NCBI GenBank assembly: GCA_030533315.1
Contig: JAUNJL010000001.1
Location: 1 to 64,000, forward strand
Reading direction: 5' to 3'
DNA length: 64,000 bases
Origin: Eubacteriales bacterium
Lineage (GTDB): Bacteria; Bacillota_A; Clostridia; Lachnospirales; Lachnospiraceae
Shown: piece by piece, positions 8,997 to 16,513 of the stretch
Layout: each line of letters starts with the position of its first letter
Position numbering within the stretch: position 1 is the stretch's first letter
Translations under genes and position numbers: made by a program
The notes under the pieces: generated by a model
Told to the model about the DNA's origin: nothing
Databases searched by the model: none
What the model saw: the letters and a program-made list of their open reading frames with translations, nothing else

Positions 8997-10157
8997 TCAC
9001 TCCACCATCTGATAAACGCCGTCCTCGATCACAACCGCCTTTGGAGACTTGTCGCACTCGCCCTCCTCCGTCCATTTTGCGGTACCGGTCAGGCCCTCGA
9101 TCTCAATGTTCAGCATGGAAGCGGACATTGCGGCACTGATGTCCTCGTTGGACATATCCGGCGTGATGCCTGCATCCTCTGCTGCAGCCTTGATGGCATA
9201 GAGCACATCGTAAGCGTCAGCAGCAAACTGATTTGGAGTCTCTCCATTGTATGCGTCGCCATAAGCCTTTACGAAGCTCTGCGTAGCCTCGTCCTCGGAG
9301 GTAGCCGCAAACGGTGTCAGAAGCATAACGCCCTCTGCCAGGCTGGTGTCAAAGTTCTCCACGGAAAGGATGCCGTCCATGCCGTCCACACCGAAGTAGA
9401 TCATGTCAAGCCCGGCGTCCTCAGCCTGCTGGAGGATCAGCGCACAGTCAGAATAGTAGTTCGGAAGGAACAGAAGCTCTGCGCCGCTGTCCTTGATCTT
9501 GGAAAGCTGCACGGAGAAGTCCGTGTTGCTGTCTGTGGTATACGCCTCGTCTGCAACGATCTCCAGACCAAACTCGTCAGCAGCCTCCACGAAAGCATCG
9601 TGGATACCCACATTGTAATCTGCCATGGAATCATAAAGAACCGCTACCTTGGTAGCCAGGCCTTTTTCGGAGATGAACTCAGCGGACTTCGTACCCTGCA
9701 TGGGATCCGTGAAGCACATACGGAACTCATTGCTCCCCGCCGTGATGCAGTCCACGGCACTTCCGGAGGGAGTGAAAAGGAAGGTGCTCTCAGCAGCCTC
9801 TGCGCCTACGGCAATGCAGGCACCGGAGGTAACGGTACCGCAGAGCATCTGCATCCCCTTGTCCAGAAGGTCATTGTACGCATTGATGGCCTTCTCCGGA
9901 TCACCCTGGTCATCACCGGCATCCATGATCTCAACCTGGAAGCCGTTGATCCCGCCAGCCTCGTTGATCTCGTCTGCTGCGATCTTGGCTGCATTGTACA
10001 CGTTCGTGCCATACTGCGCATAGTCGCCAGTCATAGGTCCGATCACGCCGATCTTGAAGCTGTCTCCCTCCTCTGCGAACACGGACATGGGAGCAACAGC
10101 GCTCATGGTCATCGCTGCGGCAGCTGCAACACTAAGTGCTTTTTTCCAATTTCTCAT
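8997..10157 (-). CDS. livJ: Branched-chain amino acid ABC transporter, substrate-binding protein LivJ
   Basis: A 386-residue type I periplasmic binding protein. It has a signal peptide (basic start RNWKK, an alanine-rich core, cleavage probably after MSVFA at about residue 28) and then FKIGVIGPMTGDYAQYG, the usual ligand-pocket region of Leu/Ile/Val-binding proteins. No lipobox cysteine follows the signal peptide, which is unusual for a monoderm. The ATG at 10157 has GGAGG nine bases upstream; the TTG two codons before is too close to it. First gene of the liv operon. Confidence 0.93.
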   Translation of the reverse strand: MRNWKKALSVAAAAAMTMSAVAPMSVFAEEGDSFKIGVIGPMTGDYAQYGTNVYNAAKIAADEINEAGGINGFQVEIMDAGDDQGDPEKAINAYNDLLDKGMQMLCGTVTSGACIAVGAEAAESTFLFTPSGSAVDCITAGSNEFRMCFTDPMQGTKSAEFISEKGLATKVAVLYDSMADYNVGIHDAFVEAADEFGLEIVADEAYTTDSNTDFSVQLSKIKDSGAELLFLPNYYSDCALILQQAEDAGLDMIYFGVDGMDGILSVENFDTSLAEGVMLLTPFAATSEDEATQSFVKAYGDAYNGETPNQFAADAYDVLYAIKAAAEDAGITPDMSNEDISAAMSASMLNIEIEGLTGTAKWTEEGECDKSPKAVVIEDGVYQMVE

Positions 10158-10226
10158 AATCAATCTCCTCCTTGATCTTTCGAGAGTCCAACAGGAGCCG
10201 CCGGGACAATCGCCCTATGTATAGAC

Positions 10227-10255
10227 AAAAAGCCCACTGGGGGTGTCCAGCCGGC
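10227..10255 (-). promoter_or_regulatory. Weak terminator-like hairpin in the livJ leader
   Basis: In the ~136-base leader of livJ, GCC-CTGG pairs with CCAG-GGC across small bulges (10232-10255), followed on the transcript by five T. It could be an attenuator. I see no T-box or known riboswitch core around it. Confidence 0.35.
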
Positions 10256-10300
10256 CTTGGCTTCCTACTGAGTCATTCTCTTTCCTGCTTTAATAGTGTG

Positions 10301-10329
10301 ATTATAGCATTTTGTGTTTTTATATGCAA
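10301..10329 (-). promoter_or_regulatory. Promoter of the liv operon
   Basis: TTGCAT (10324-10329), 17 bases, then TATAAT (10301-10306) with an upstream TGC that makes an extended -10. Transcription would start near 10293. Confidence 0.75.
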
Positions 10330-10499
10330 GTGTAAATTTATAGAATTTTCATATTTGAATTTTCATGTTCGGCGCAGCGGCGGCGTCCCCAGGGAATGCT
10401 TTTTCGCCGCAAAGATAAGAAAAAATGTGCGGAAGCCTCCCGGGCCCGGACGCAAAATGAGCCCGGAAGACAGCTCCCCCGGACTCGTCCCTGCGATCC

Positions 10500-10856
10500 T
10501 TACGCGATCGCCTTTTTTGCCAGCTCTGCAAGTGCGGCAAACCCGGCAGCGTCGTTCACTGCCATCTCTGCCAGCATCTTTCTGTTGATATCGATGTTTG
10601 CAACCTTCAGTCCATGCATCATCTTGCTGTAGCTCAAGCCGTTCATCCTTGCGGCTGCGTTGATACGAGCGATCCAGAGAGATCTGAACTGACGCTTTCT
10701 CTGCTTTCTTCCTGCATAGGAGCTTGCAAGCGCTCTCATCACAGACTGCTTTGCAATCCTGTACTGCTTAGAACGTGCTCCTCTATAGCCTTTTGCCAGC
10801 TTTAATACACGGTTGTGTCTCTTCTTTGCGTTTAATCCGCCTTTAATTCTTGCCAT
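10500..10856 (-). CDS. rplT: 50S ribosomal protein L20
   Basis: A 118-residue L20 with the canonical start [26 protein letters not shown] and [12 protein letters not shown] segments. It binds 23S rRNA early in large-subunit assembly. In Firmicutes L20 is also the repressor of its own infC-rpmI-rplT operon through the leader RNA, which is consistent with the long leader seen before infC here. Last gene of the operon; the ribosome site AGGAGGAAAAT is strong. Confidence 0.98.
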   Translation of the reverse strand: MARIKGGLNAKKRHNRVLKLAKGYRGARSKQYRIAKQSVMRALASSYAGRKQRKRQFRSLWIARINAAARMNGLSYSKMMHGLKVANIDINRKMLAEMAVNDAAGFAALAELAKKAIA

Positions 10857-10923
10857 TTCTTATTTTCCTCCTGTTTGTTGTCTTCTCTATCCGAATAACT
10901 TCCAGATCCTCCCTTGGGGAATC

Positions 10924-11121
10924 TTATAAATATGGTAACACTTTCTTCATGCTCTTTACGTTTGTAGGATCAACAACAGCGGGCTTTCTCAGATTTCTCT
11001 TCCTCTTCTGAGATTTCTTTGTCAAGATATGGCTTTTATAAGCTTTATTTCTTACTAATTTTCCGGTACCTGTCTTTTTGAAGCGTTTTGCTGCTGCTCT
11101 ACAAGTTTTAATTTTTGGCAT
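10924..11121 (-). CDS. rpmI: 50S ribosomal protein L35
   Basis: A 65-residue L35 of standard length. The start at 11121 gives the conserved [20 protein letters not shown] and has AGGAGG at a good distance; the ATG two codons upstream is only three bases from the site. It lies between infC and rplT. Confidence 0.98.
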   Translation of the reverse strand: MPKIKTCRAAAKRFKKTGTGKLVRNKAYKSHILTKKSQKRKRNLRKPAVVDPTNVKSMKKVLPYL

Positions 11122-11157
11122 TGTCATTTCCTCCTTGATTCGTATGTCTTATATCAC

Positions 11158-11173
11158 CAGGCCGACCGGCCTG
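11158..11173 (-). repeat. Small GC-rich hairpin between infC and rpmI
   Basis: CAGGCC (11158-11163) and GGCCTG (11168-11173) form a perfect 6-bp stem with a four-base loop and no T run. It is probably an mRNA structure in the infC-rpmI spacer; function unknown. Confidence 0.5.
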
Positions 11174-11219
11174 TTGTTGACCGTGAGATAAAAGCCGATC
11201 AGCCCTATCCTTCCCTGGC

Positions 11220-11726
11220 TTATCGCTTCTGACTCAGGAACATGGTCATGCTCCGGCCTTCTACCTTGGGAGCCTTTTCTACTGAGGCAATGTCCTTGAG
11301 GAGATCCGCAAAATCGTCAAGCACATGCCTGCTGCTGGACATATGCGCCATCTCTCGTCCGCGGAACCGTAAGGTAACCTTCACCCTGTCCCCCTTGGTC
11401 AGGAACTTTCTGGCTGCGTTTACCTTGGTGTTCAGATCATTCTTGTCAATGTTTGGAGAAAGACGCACTTCTTTGACATCGATGGTTTTCTGCTTTTTCT
11501 TGGCTTCCTTTTCTTTTCTGGCAAGCTCATAGCGATATTTGCCGTAGTCAATGATCTTGCAGACCGGCGGCTTTGCCTGCGGTGCGATCTTTACAAGATC
11601 CAACCCCGCCTCCTGCGCTTTAAACATGGCTTCCCTTGCGGACATGATCCCAAGCTGCGCTCCGTCCGGGCCGATTAGGCGTACCTCTTTGTCTCTGATC
11701 TGTTCGTTAATCATTAAATTGCTAAT
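11220..11726 (-). CDS. infC: Translation initiation factor IF-3, ATT start codon
   Basis: A 168-residue IF-3, complete from the N-terminal MINEQIRDKEVRLIGPDG region through the C-terminal KVTLRFRGREMAH and GRSMTMFLSQK segments. GGAGGTG at 11734-11740 is well placed only for an ATT codon at 11726; the first ATG (11714) is 19 bases away. Family members commonly start at ATT and use it for autoregulation, because IF-3 itself rejects non-standard starts. First gene of infC-rpmI-rplT, after a 220-base leader. Confidence 0.93.
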   Translation of the reverse strand: MSNLMINEQIRDKEVRLIGPDGAQLGIMSAREAMFKAQEAGLDLVKIAPQAKPPVCKIIDYGKYRYELARKEKEAKKKQKTIDVKEVRLSPNIDKNDLNTKVNAARKFLTKGDRVKVTLRFRGREMAHMSSSRHVLDDFADLLKDIASVEKAPKVEGRSMTMFLSQKR

Positions 11727-11949
11727 GGTCGTGCACCTCCATACCTGATAGATAAAATTATGACTGCTGTCACCACTTGATTCCCCGTGCAGGAAATCTC
11801 CTGCCCCAAACGCAAAAAAAGTGCGGACAGATACCCACACCATTCACATCACACAACGCCAAGCCACGCCTGACGCACCTGCAATATAAACCCGAGCCGC
11901 CTATATGCGCTGAGGTGAGAGTGGAACTCTGCTTTGTTTTTTCACGTAC
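11727..11949 (-). promoter_or_regulatory. infC leader RNA, probable L20-type autoregulatory leader
   Basis: About 220 untranslated bases lie between the promoter at 11956-11984 and the ATT start, containing a terminator hairpin. In Bacillus the equivalent leader binds L20 and ends transcription early. I assign the role by operon identity and architecture, not by matching the Rfam consensus. Confidence 0.55.
11814..11840 (-). terminator. Attenuator terminator in the infC leader
   Basis: On the minus transcript GTGTGG pairs with CCGCAC (one G-U pair, 8-base loop), followed by seven T (11814-11820). It lies about 110 bases into the leader and 90 before infC, the position expected for L20-leader attenuation in Firmicutes. 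Confidence 0.6.
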
Positions 11950-11955
11950 TCTAGT

Positions 11956-11984
11956 AAAATACCATAATTCTTCCAAAATGTCAA
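11956..11984 (-). promoter_or_regulatory. Promoter of infC-rpmI-rplT
   Basis: Perfect TTGACA (11979-11984), 17 bases, TATTTT (11956-11961), with TGG just upstream of the -10. Confidence 0.8.
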
Positions 11985-11997
11985 GTTCATTTTTTAT

Positions 11998-12050
11998 GTC
12001 CAGCGTAGGACAGTGTAGGATTTCCAGTGTTGGTTTTGTCCAGCGTAGGA
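11998..12050 (+). repeat. 13-base direct repeat upstream of the DUF1540 gene
   Basis: GTCCAGCGTAGGA occurs at 11998-12010 and 12038-12050, exactly 40 bases apart, with a partial copy (GTGTAGGATTTC) between. It lies in the gene-free stretch 11985-12200 between the infC promoter and the DUF1540 gene. A regulator site is possible. Confidence 0.5.
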
Positions 12051-12206
12051 TTTCGTGTCCGGCCAGCTTTCCAATCTTTTGTGTTCAGCCAACTTTCCGG
12101 CCGCTTTTGCAGCCCTTTTGGCCAGCGCCGATTCTCTTTGGAAGGATGTATATTTTCTCTCTGACAGGGAAAGCTATGTCCATGCTGAAAATAAGGAGGA
12201 ATGATT

Positions 12207-12530
12207 ATGACGATTTTGAAATGTTCAGCAACCACATGTATGTACAACGAAAACAATCTCTGCTCCAAGGGCGAGATCAGCGTGACGGGCGATTCCGCAA
12301 GAGATGCCAGTGAAACCAGCTGCGGAAGCTTCCGAGAAAAAACCGGCGGAACCTACAACAGCGCCAAGAACAGCTGCGGCTGCGAAACCATCCATGTTGA
12401 CTGTCAGGCCCACAACTGCACCTATAACGAGCAGTGCAAGTGCACCGCAGGCTCCATATCCGTGGACGGCCCCGGCGCCACCAGCAGCCAGCAGACAAAG
12501 TGCGGCACCTTTGAGTGTAAATGCTGCTAA
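12207..12530 (+). CDS. Cysteine-rich protein with two DUF1540 units
   Basis: A 107-residue protein made of two DUF1540 units, each with the pattern LKCSATTCMYN...CSKGEISV or VDCQAHNCTYN...CTAGSISVDG, closing with C-G-x-F. The regular cysteines suggest metal binding. DUF1540 proteins are common in Clostridia and unassigned. The start at 12207 has AGGAGG seven bases upstream; the ATG at 12201 is too close. A terminator follows immediately, so it is a single-gene unit convergent with ftsZ. Confidence 0.88.
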   Translation: MTILKCSATTCMYNENNLCSKGEISVTGDSARDASETSCGSFREKTGGTYNSAKNSCGCETIHVDCQAHNCTYNEQCKCTAGSISVDGPGATSSQQTKCGTFECKCC

Positions 12531-12581
12531 TCAGCCTCTCCTTCTTTGATAACCTCTCTGACTCTTATAGACAGACAGAAA

Positions 12582-12615
12582 GGACAGCCAGAAAGACTCT
12601 GGCTGCCCTTTTTTT
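12582..12615 (+). terminator. Terminator after the DUF1540 gene, shared with ftsZ
   Basis: CAGCCAGA (12585-12592) pairs with TCTGGCTG (12598-12605), followed by CCC and seven T. The minus transcript of ftsZ would read a stem with a weaker T tail, so it may act in both directions. Confidence 0.85.
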
Positions 12616-12688
12616 CGTGTCAGAAAAGCTTCTGTCCCCAGGCCTCCCCCGGAAAGAACGCTTCTTCGCCGTCCTTCTCCCTGCCGGA

Positions 12689-13852
12689 TCACCGGTTCCT
12701 TAAGAAATCCGGGATCTGGATGTCCTTTTTCTGGACCGTGCTGGAGGGCGTCTTGGGGGTAAACGGCGTGGCGTTCATGGTAGGCATACTGAAGCTGGGC
12801 ATGTTCAGGCCTGCACCCGCCGTCGGCGCCTGAACCGGCTGTCTCTTTGCGGCGAAGGCAGCATTGCTGGCCCTTCCCCCAAAGGGACTTGCCGCCTGAG
12901 CTGCATCGCTGAGTCCGGTGGCGATCACCGTGATCCTTGCATAGTCGGCGACCGCATCGTCGTACATCGCACCAAAGATGATGTTTGCCTCCTCCCCGGT
13001 CAGCTCCTGGACGTAGCTGGCCGCATCGTTGGCATCCATGAGGGAAATGTCCCCGGATATATTGATGATCACATGGGTAGCGCCCTTGATGGTCGTCTCC
13101 AGAAGAGGTGAAGAGACGGCCTGCTGAACAGCCTCCATAGCCTTGTCGTCCCCTCTTGCCTCGCCAATCCCGATGTGGGCGATCCCCTTGTCGGTCATGA
13201 CAGTCTGAACGTCCGCAAAGTCAAGATTGATCAATGCGGGAAGATTAATCAGATCCGTAATGCCCTGAACGGCCTGCTGGAGAACCTCATCCGCCTTGCG
13301 GAGAGCCTCCGGCATGGTGGTCCGGCGGTCAACGATCTCCAACAGCTTGTCATTGGGGATCACGATGAGCGTATCCACAGCCTTTTTCAGATTCTCGATC
13401 CCTGCCAGGGCGTTGTTCATACGGGTCTTGGCCTCAAAGCGGAAGGGCTTCGTCACCACCCCTACCGTCAGGATCCCCATCTCCTTGGCTGCCGCAGCAA
13501 TCACAGGAGCCGCACCGGTACCGGTACCGCCGCCCATGCCGCAGGTGACAAACACCATGTCCGCCCCCTCCATGATCTGCTTAACCTCCTCGATGCTCTC
13601 CTCCGCAGCCTTCTGGCCAACCTCAGGCTGCGCTCCCGCGCCGAGGCCCTTGGTTATCTTTTCGCCAATCTGAAGTACAGTCGGAGCTTTACACAGAGTC
13701 AAAGCCTGCTTATCTGTATTGACGCCAACGAACTCCACCCCGCCGATGGCCTCTTCCACCATTCTGTTTACTGCGTTATTCCCGGCTCCACCCACGCCGA
13801 TCACAATGATCTTTGCCGATGACTCAGCCTCATTTGACATAATCTCTAACAA
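12689..13852 (-). CDS. ftsZ: Cell division protein FtsZ, TTG start
   Basis: A 387-residue tubulin homologue that polymerises into the division ring. The GTP-binding GGGTGTG is at residues 107-113, the T7-loop region DFADVQTVM is present, and the C-terminal tail [11 protein letters not shown] matches the conserved peptide that binds FtsA or SepF. The start is TTG at 13852: AAGGAGGAAG is seven bases upstream and gives the Clostridia-type opening MLEI-x-x-NEAE. The ATG four codons later is 19 bases from the site. It has its own promoter and follows divIB. Confidence 0.97.
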   Translation of the reverse strand: MLEIMSNEAESSAKIIVIGVGGAGNNAVNRMVEEAIGGVEFVGVNTDKQALTLCKAPTVLQIGEKITKGLGAGAQPEVGQKAAEESIEEVKQIMEGADMVFVTCGMGGGTGTGAAPVIAAAAKEMGILTVGVVTKPFRFEAKTRMNNALAGIENLKKAVDTLIVIPNDKLLEIVDRRTTMPEALRKADEVLQQAVQGITDLINLPALINLDFADVQTVMTDKGIAHIGIGEARGDDKAMEAVQQAVSSPLLETTIKGATHVIINISGDISLMDANDAASYVQELTGEEANIIFGAMYDDAVADYARITVIATGLSDAAQAASPFGGRASNAAFAAKRQPVQAPTAGAGLNMPSFSMPTMNATPFTPKTPSSTVQKKDIQIPDFLRNR

Positions 13853-13923
13853 TGTACTTCCTCCTTTATTTCTACCTGATAGCCAAGTTCAGTATATCCT
13901 TCTATCGTGTTACATATAGATAT

Positions 13924-13952
13924 ATCATATATTTTTTTTTGCAATTTATCAA
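13924..13952 (-). promoter_or_regulatory. Promoter of ftsZ
   Basis: TTGATA (13947-13952), 17 bases, TATGAT (13924-13929) in a strongly AT-rich stretch between divIB and ftsZ, about 65 bases upstream of the expected start site of translation. A 4-base-loop hairpin GCCGTG/CACGGC at 14026-14041 precedes it without a T run. Confidence 0.65.
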
Positions 13953-14118
13953 CTATTAATTTTGTTTTTTTTACTTTTTTCCCTTCCCATCCGCCATGGT
14001 CCATCCAGCCGCACCATCGCCCGCCGCCGTGCTCTCACGGCTCCCCTTTGAGCGCCCATCCTTTACTCAAAAAGGCCTGTTCCTGCGGCGTTTTTTCGTG
14101 GCCGGATCTGCCTCTTCG

Positions 14119-15225
14119 TCAGCCCTGCTCCTCCTGGCCGCTGTTGGGATCAGGTCCTACATAATTTCCTTCCCTGTCCAGTTCACCATAGCCGGTGTAG
14201 CTGCCGTCCTGCATGTAGCCTCCCGTCCAGTCGCCTTTGGCCTCCATGCTCTCCTCCGTAGGCTTTTCCCCCACATAATTCCAATTTTCATCGTAGGGGC
14301 CGTCCCCGGTGTAGGTCCCGGTCTCGTCATAGCCGCCGTGCCAGTTGGCAAGAGCGTATTCCAGGGGCGTCATAGGCTTTTCGCCCACCAGGTTTCCGTA
14401 GACATCGTACAGGCCGTCCCCGGTATATTCCCCGTTTTCATCGTAGCCGCCGGTCCAATCCTCCGCCGTCACCTCCATGGAGTCGGTTTCAAAGGTAATG
14501 GTCTTGGAATGGTCGGTAACGTTTTCCAGATGGAGGATGCCCTTTCTTCCCGCCAGCTTCGGGAGAATGGCAATGGCCCTCGTCATTTTGTCCTCCAAAA
14601 GCTTGTCCGTTCCCAGCATCACGGTAATGTTCCCATAGACCAGGCTGATCTGATAGCTGCTGTCAAACTGGATGTGCTGAGGCACCATCTTATTTTTTTG
14701 AAAGATGGTGGACAGCGCCACCGCCGTGTTCAGCACCGTGTTCCCTTTGATGGGAAGCTTTTCGTTGAGGATCACCTTCGTGACCTGGATCCCATCAAAA
14801 AAGGGGATCCTTTCATCCCTTGTACGAGAGCTCTCGATAAACTTTCCGTTCCGGTCAAAATAAATGTAGCTGTCCAGATAGGGGATGCAGCCGACCGCCT
14901 TTTTCTCCTTGACCCCGATGCAGATGGTACTGCGGTTGATCATGGTAATGCCATAGCCCTCCACAAAGGGCACATCCTCCACCGTTCCTTTTTTGTACAG
15001 CAGGGATGCCAGAGCTGAATTTTTCATAAGGGGGCTCTGGAGCACCAGCTTCCGGATCTCCTCCTCCGTGTAGTGGGTGTTTCCGATCACCTCCACACTG
15101 GTCACCCGGAAAAAGGCCGTAAAAAAGAGAATGCCTGCCAGTAATGCCGCTGCCAGGGCTCCCCAGAAAATCCGTTTTGTTTTTTTATCAAGCTTAAACA
15201 TGGTCTCGTTCCCAAACAATTTCAT
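14119..15225 (-). CDS. divIB: Cell division protein DivIB/FtsQ with a repeat tail
   Basis: A 368-residue bitopic membrane protein. It has a short basic N-terminus, one membrane segment (about 19-40), a POTRA domain beginning FRVTSVEVIGNTHYTEEEI and a beta domain (to ~250). This is the FtsQ/DivIB layout that links FtsL and other divisome proteins outside the cell. Residues 256-360 are extra: three 29-residue units with an exact 38-residue period, each D/N-W-x-GGY followed by G-x-YTG and ending YVGEKP, or close variants. The gene overlaps the murA stop by four bases. Confidence 0.9.
   Translation of the reverse strand: MKLFGNETMFKLDKKTKRIFWGALAAALLAGILFFTAFFRVTSVEVIGNTHYTEEEIRKLVLQSPLMKNSALASLLYKKGTVEDVPFVEGYGITMINRSTICIGVKEKKAVGCIPYLDSYIYFDRNGKFIESSRTRDERIPFFDGIQVTKVILNEKLPIKGNTVLNTAVALSTIFQKNKMVPQHIQFDSSYQISLVYGNITVMLGTDKLLEDKMTRAIAILPKLAGRKGILHLENVTDHSKTITFETDSMEVTAEDWTGGYDENGEYTGDGLYDVYGNLVGEKPMTPLEYALANWHGGYDETGTYTGDGPYDENWNYVGEKPTEESMEAKGDWTGGYMQDGSYTGYGELDREGNYVGPDPNSGQEEQG
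14146..14460 (-). repeat. Three 38-codon repeats encoding the DivIB tail
   Basis: Residues 256-284, 294-322 and 332-360 of DivIB are related units starting DWTGGYDENG, NWHGGYDETG and DWTGGYMQDG. The spacing is 38 residues (114 bases) both times. The DNA has diverged, so the repeat is old or under protein-level selection. Confidence 0.85.
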
Positions 15226-16490
15226 AAACTCCTGTAGCTTTCCTCTGTCACCCAGGCTCCCAGATCCCTCAGATCCTGCCCAATGTGCTCATAGCCTCTG
15301 CGGATGAAGGAGGCTCCCTCCACCAGGGTCCTTCCCTTTGCAAAAAGGCCCGCCAGGATCAGCGCCGCTCCTCCCCGAAGCTCCATGGCCCTGACTGCCC
15401 GGCCGGTCAAAGGGCTCCCGCCGTGTATGACCGCCTCGCGGCCCTCCACGTCAATCCTGGCTCCCATACGCACCAGCTCCTCCACCACCTTGAAGCGATC
15501 CTCAAAAATTTCTTCCCTGATCCGGCTTTTGCCGGGGATCGAGGCAAGGACGGCCATCACCGGTGACTGAAGATCCGTGGGAAACCCAGGGTACACCTCT
15601 GTCTGGATAAAATCCACAGGGCGGCCTACCTGCCTTCCGTCAACTATTAGTTTACCACTCTTCTCGCTGTATTGTCCACCCATTTTCCGATATACTTCCA
15701 GGAAAGCATCCAGCTCCCCCTCCGGCGGGCGCTCAAGAAGAATCTGGCTCCTGGTGATGGCCGCCCCACAGATATAGGTTCCCGCCACGATCCGATCCGG
15801 GGGAACCTGCATTTCTCCCCGGGAAAGCTCCTCCACCCCCGTGATCTGGATGGAGCTGCTCCCCTCCCCCTGGATCCTGGCCCCCATAGAGCGCAGATAC
15901 CTGCTGAGCCAGACGATCTCCGGTTCCCGGGCGCAGTTCTCCAGCCTGGTCTGCCCCCGGGCCAGCACGGCCAGAAGGATCCCCTGCTGGGTCGCCCCCA
16001 CGCTCCTCCTGGGAAAACGCACCTGCGCTCCCCTCAGCCTTTTGCAGGACGCCGTCAGCAGTCCCTCCCCGTCCTCCACCGCGGCCCCCATCTTTTCCAG
16101 CACCAGCAGATGAAGATCCACCGGCCGTTTTCCGATCACGCAGCCGCCGGGATATCCCAGGCAGCCCCTTCCCCCTCTGGCAACCATGGCTCCCATCAGA
16201 ATCACCGATGAACGCATCCTGCCGGAAAAGTCCGAGGGAATCTGCCATCCATCCGCCCTGGTGCAGTCCAGATGCAGATCGTGCCCTTCCCACCAGGTCT
16301 CCGCCCCCAAATGGTTCAGGATCTCCTCCATGCAAAACACGTCTGCGATCCTGGGACAGCCTCTTAATACGCTGGTCCCCCGGTGCAGAAGTGAAGCCGC
16401 CATCATGGGAAGGGCCGCATTTTTAGACCCCTGTATGGTCACGCTCCCCACAAGGGGCCTTCCCCCTTCGATCAGAATGCGGTCATCCAA
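15222..16490 (-). CDS. murA: UDP-N-acetylglucosamine 1-carboxyvinyltransferase (MurA), TTG start
   Basis: A 422-residue enzyme for the first committed step of peptidoglycan synthesis, transfer of enolpyruvate from PEP to UDP-GlcNAc. KN of GSKNAALP (residues 23-24) and the catalytic Cys117 in PGGCVIGKRPVD, the fosfomycin target, are present. The PGFPTDLQ and FEDRF segments are also seen. The start is TTG at 16490 with GGAGG seven bases upstream; the nearby ATG is out of frame. It occupies the place where Bacillus has murG and murB, between ftsW and divIB. Confidence 0.95.
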   Translation of the reverse strand: MDDRILIEGGRPLVGSVTIQGSKNAALPMMAASLLHRGTSVLRGCPRIADVFCMEEILNHLGAETWWEGHDLHLDCTRADGWQIPSDFSGRMRSSVILMGAMVARGGRGCLGYPGGCVIGKRPVDLHLLVLEKMGAAVEDGEGLLTASCKRLRGAQVRFPRRSVGATQQGILLAVLARGQTRLENCAREPEIVWLSRYLRSMGARIQGEGSSSIQITGVEELSRGEMQVPPDRIVAGTYICGAAITRSQILLERPPEGELDAFLEVYRKMGGQYSEKSGKLIVDGRQVGRPVDFIQTEVYPGFPTDLQSPVMAVLASIPGKSRIREEIFEDRFKVVEELVRMGARIDVEGREAVIHGGSPLTGRAVRAMELRGGAALILAGLFAKGRTLVEGASFIRRGYEHIGQDLRDLGAWVTEESYRSL

Positions 16491-16513
16491 CGCCGTCCCT
16501 CCTAAAGGGCCTC

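Noticed and set aside
13997..15018. A 340-codon plus-strand frame opposite divIB
   Set aside because: It is a shadow of the divIB repeats and beta domain; the repeated segments explain its regularity.
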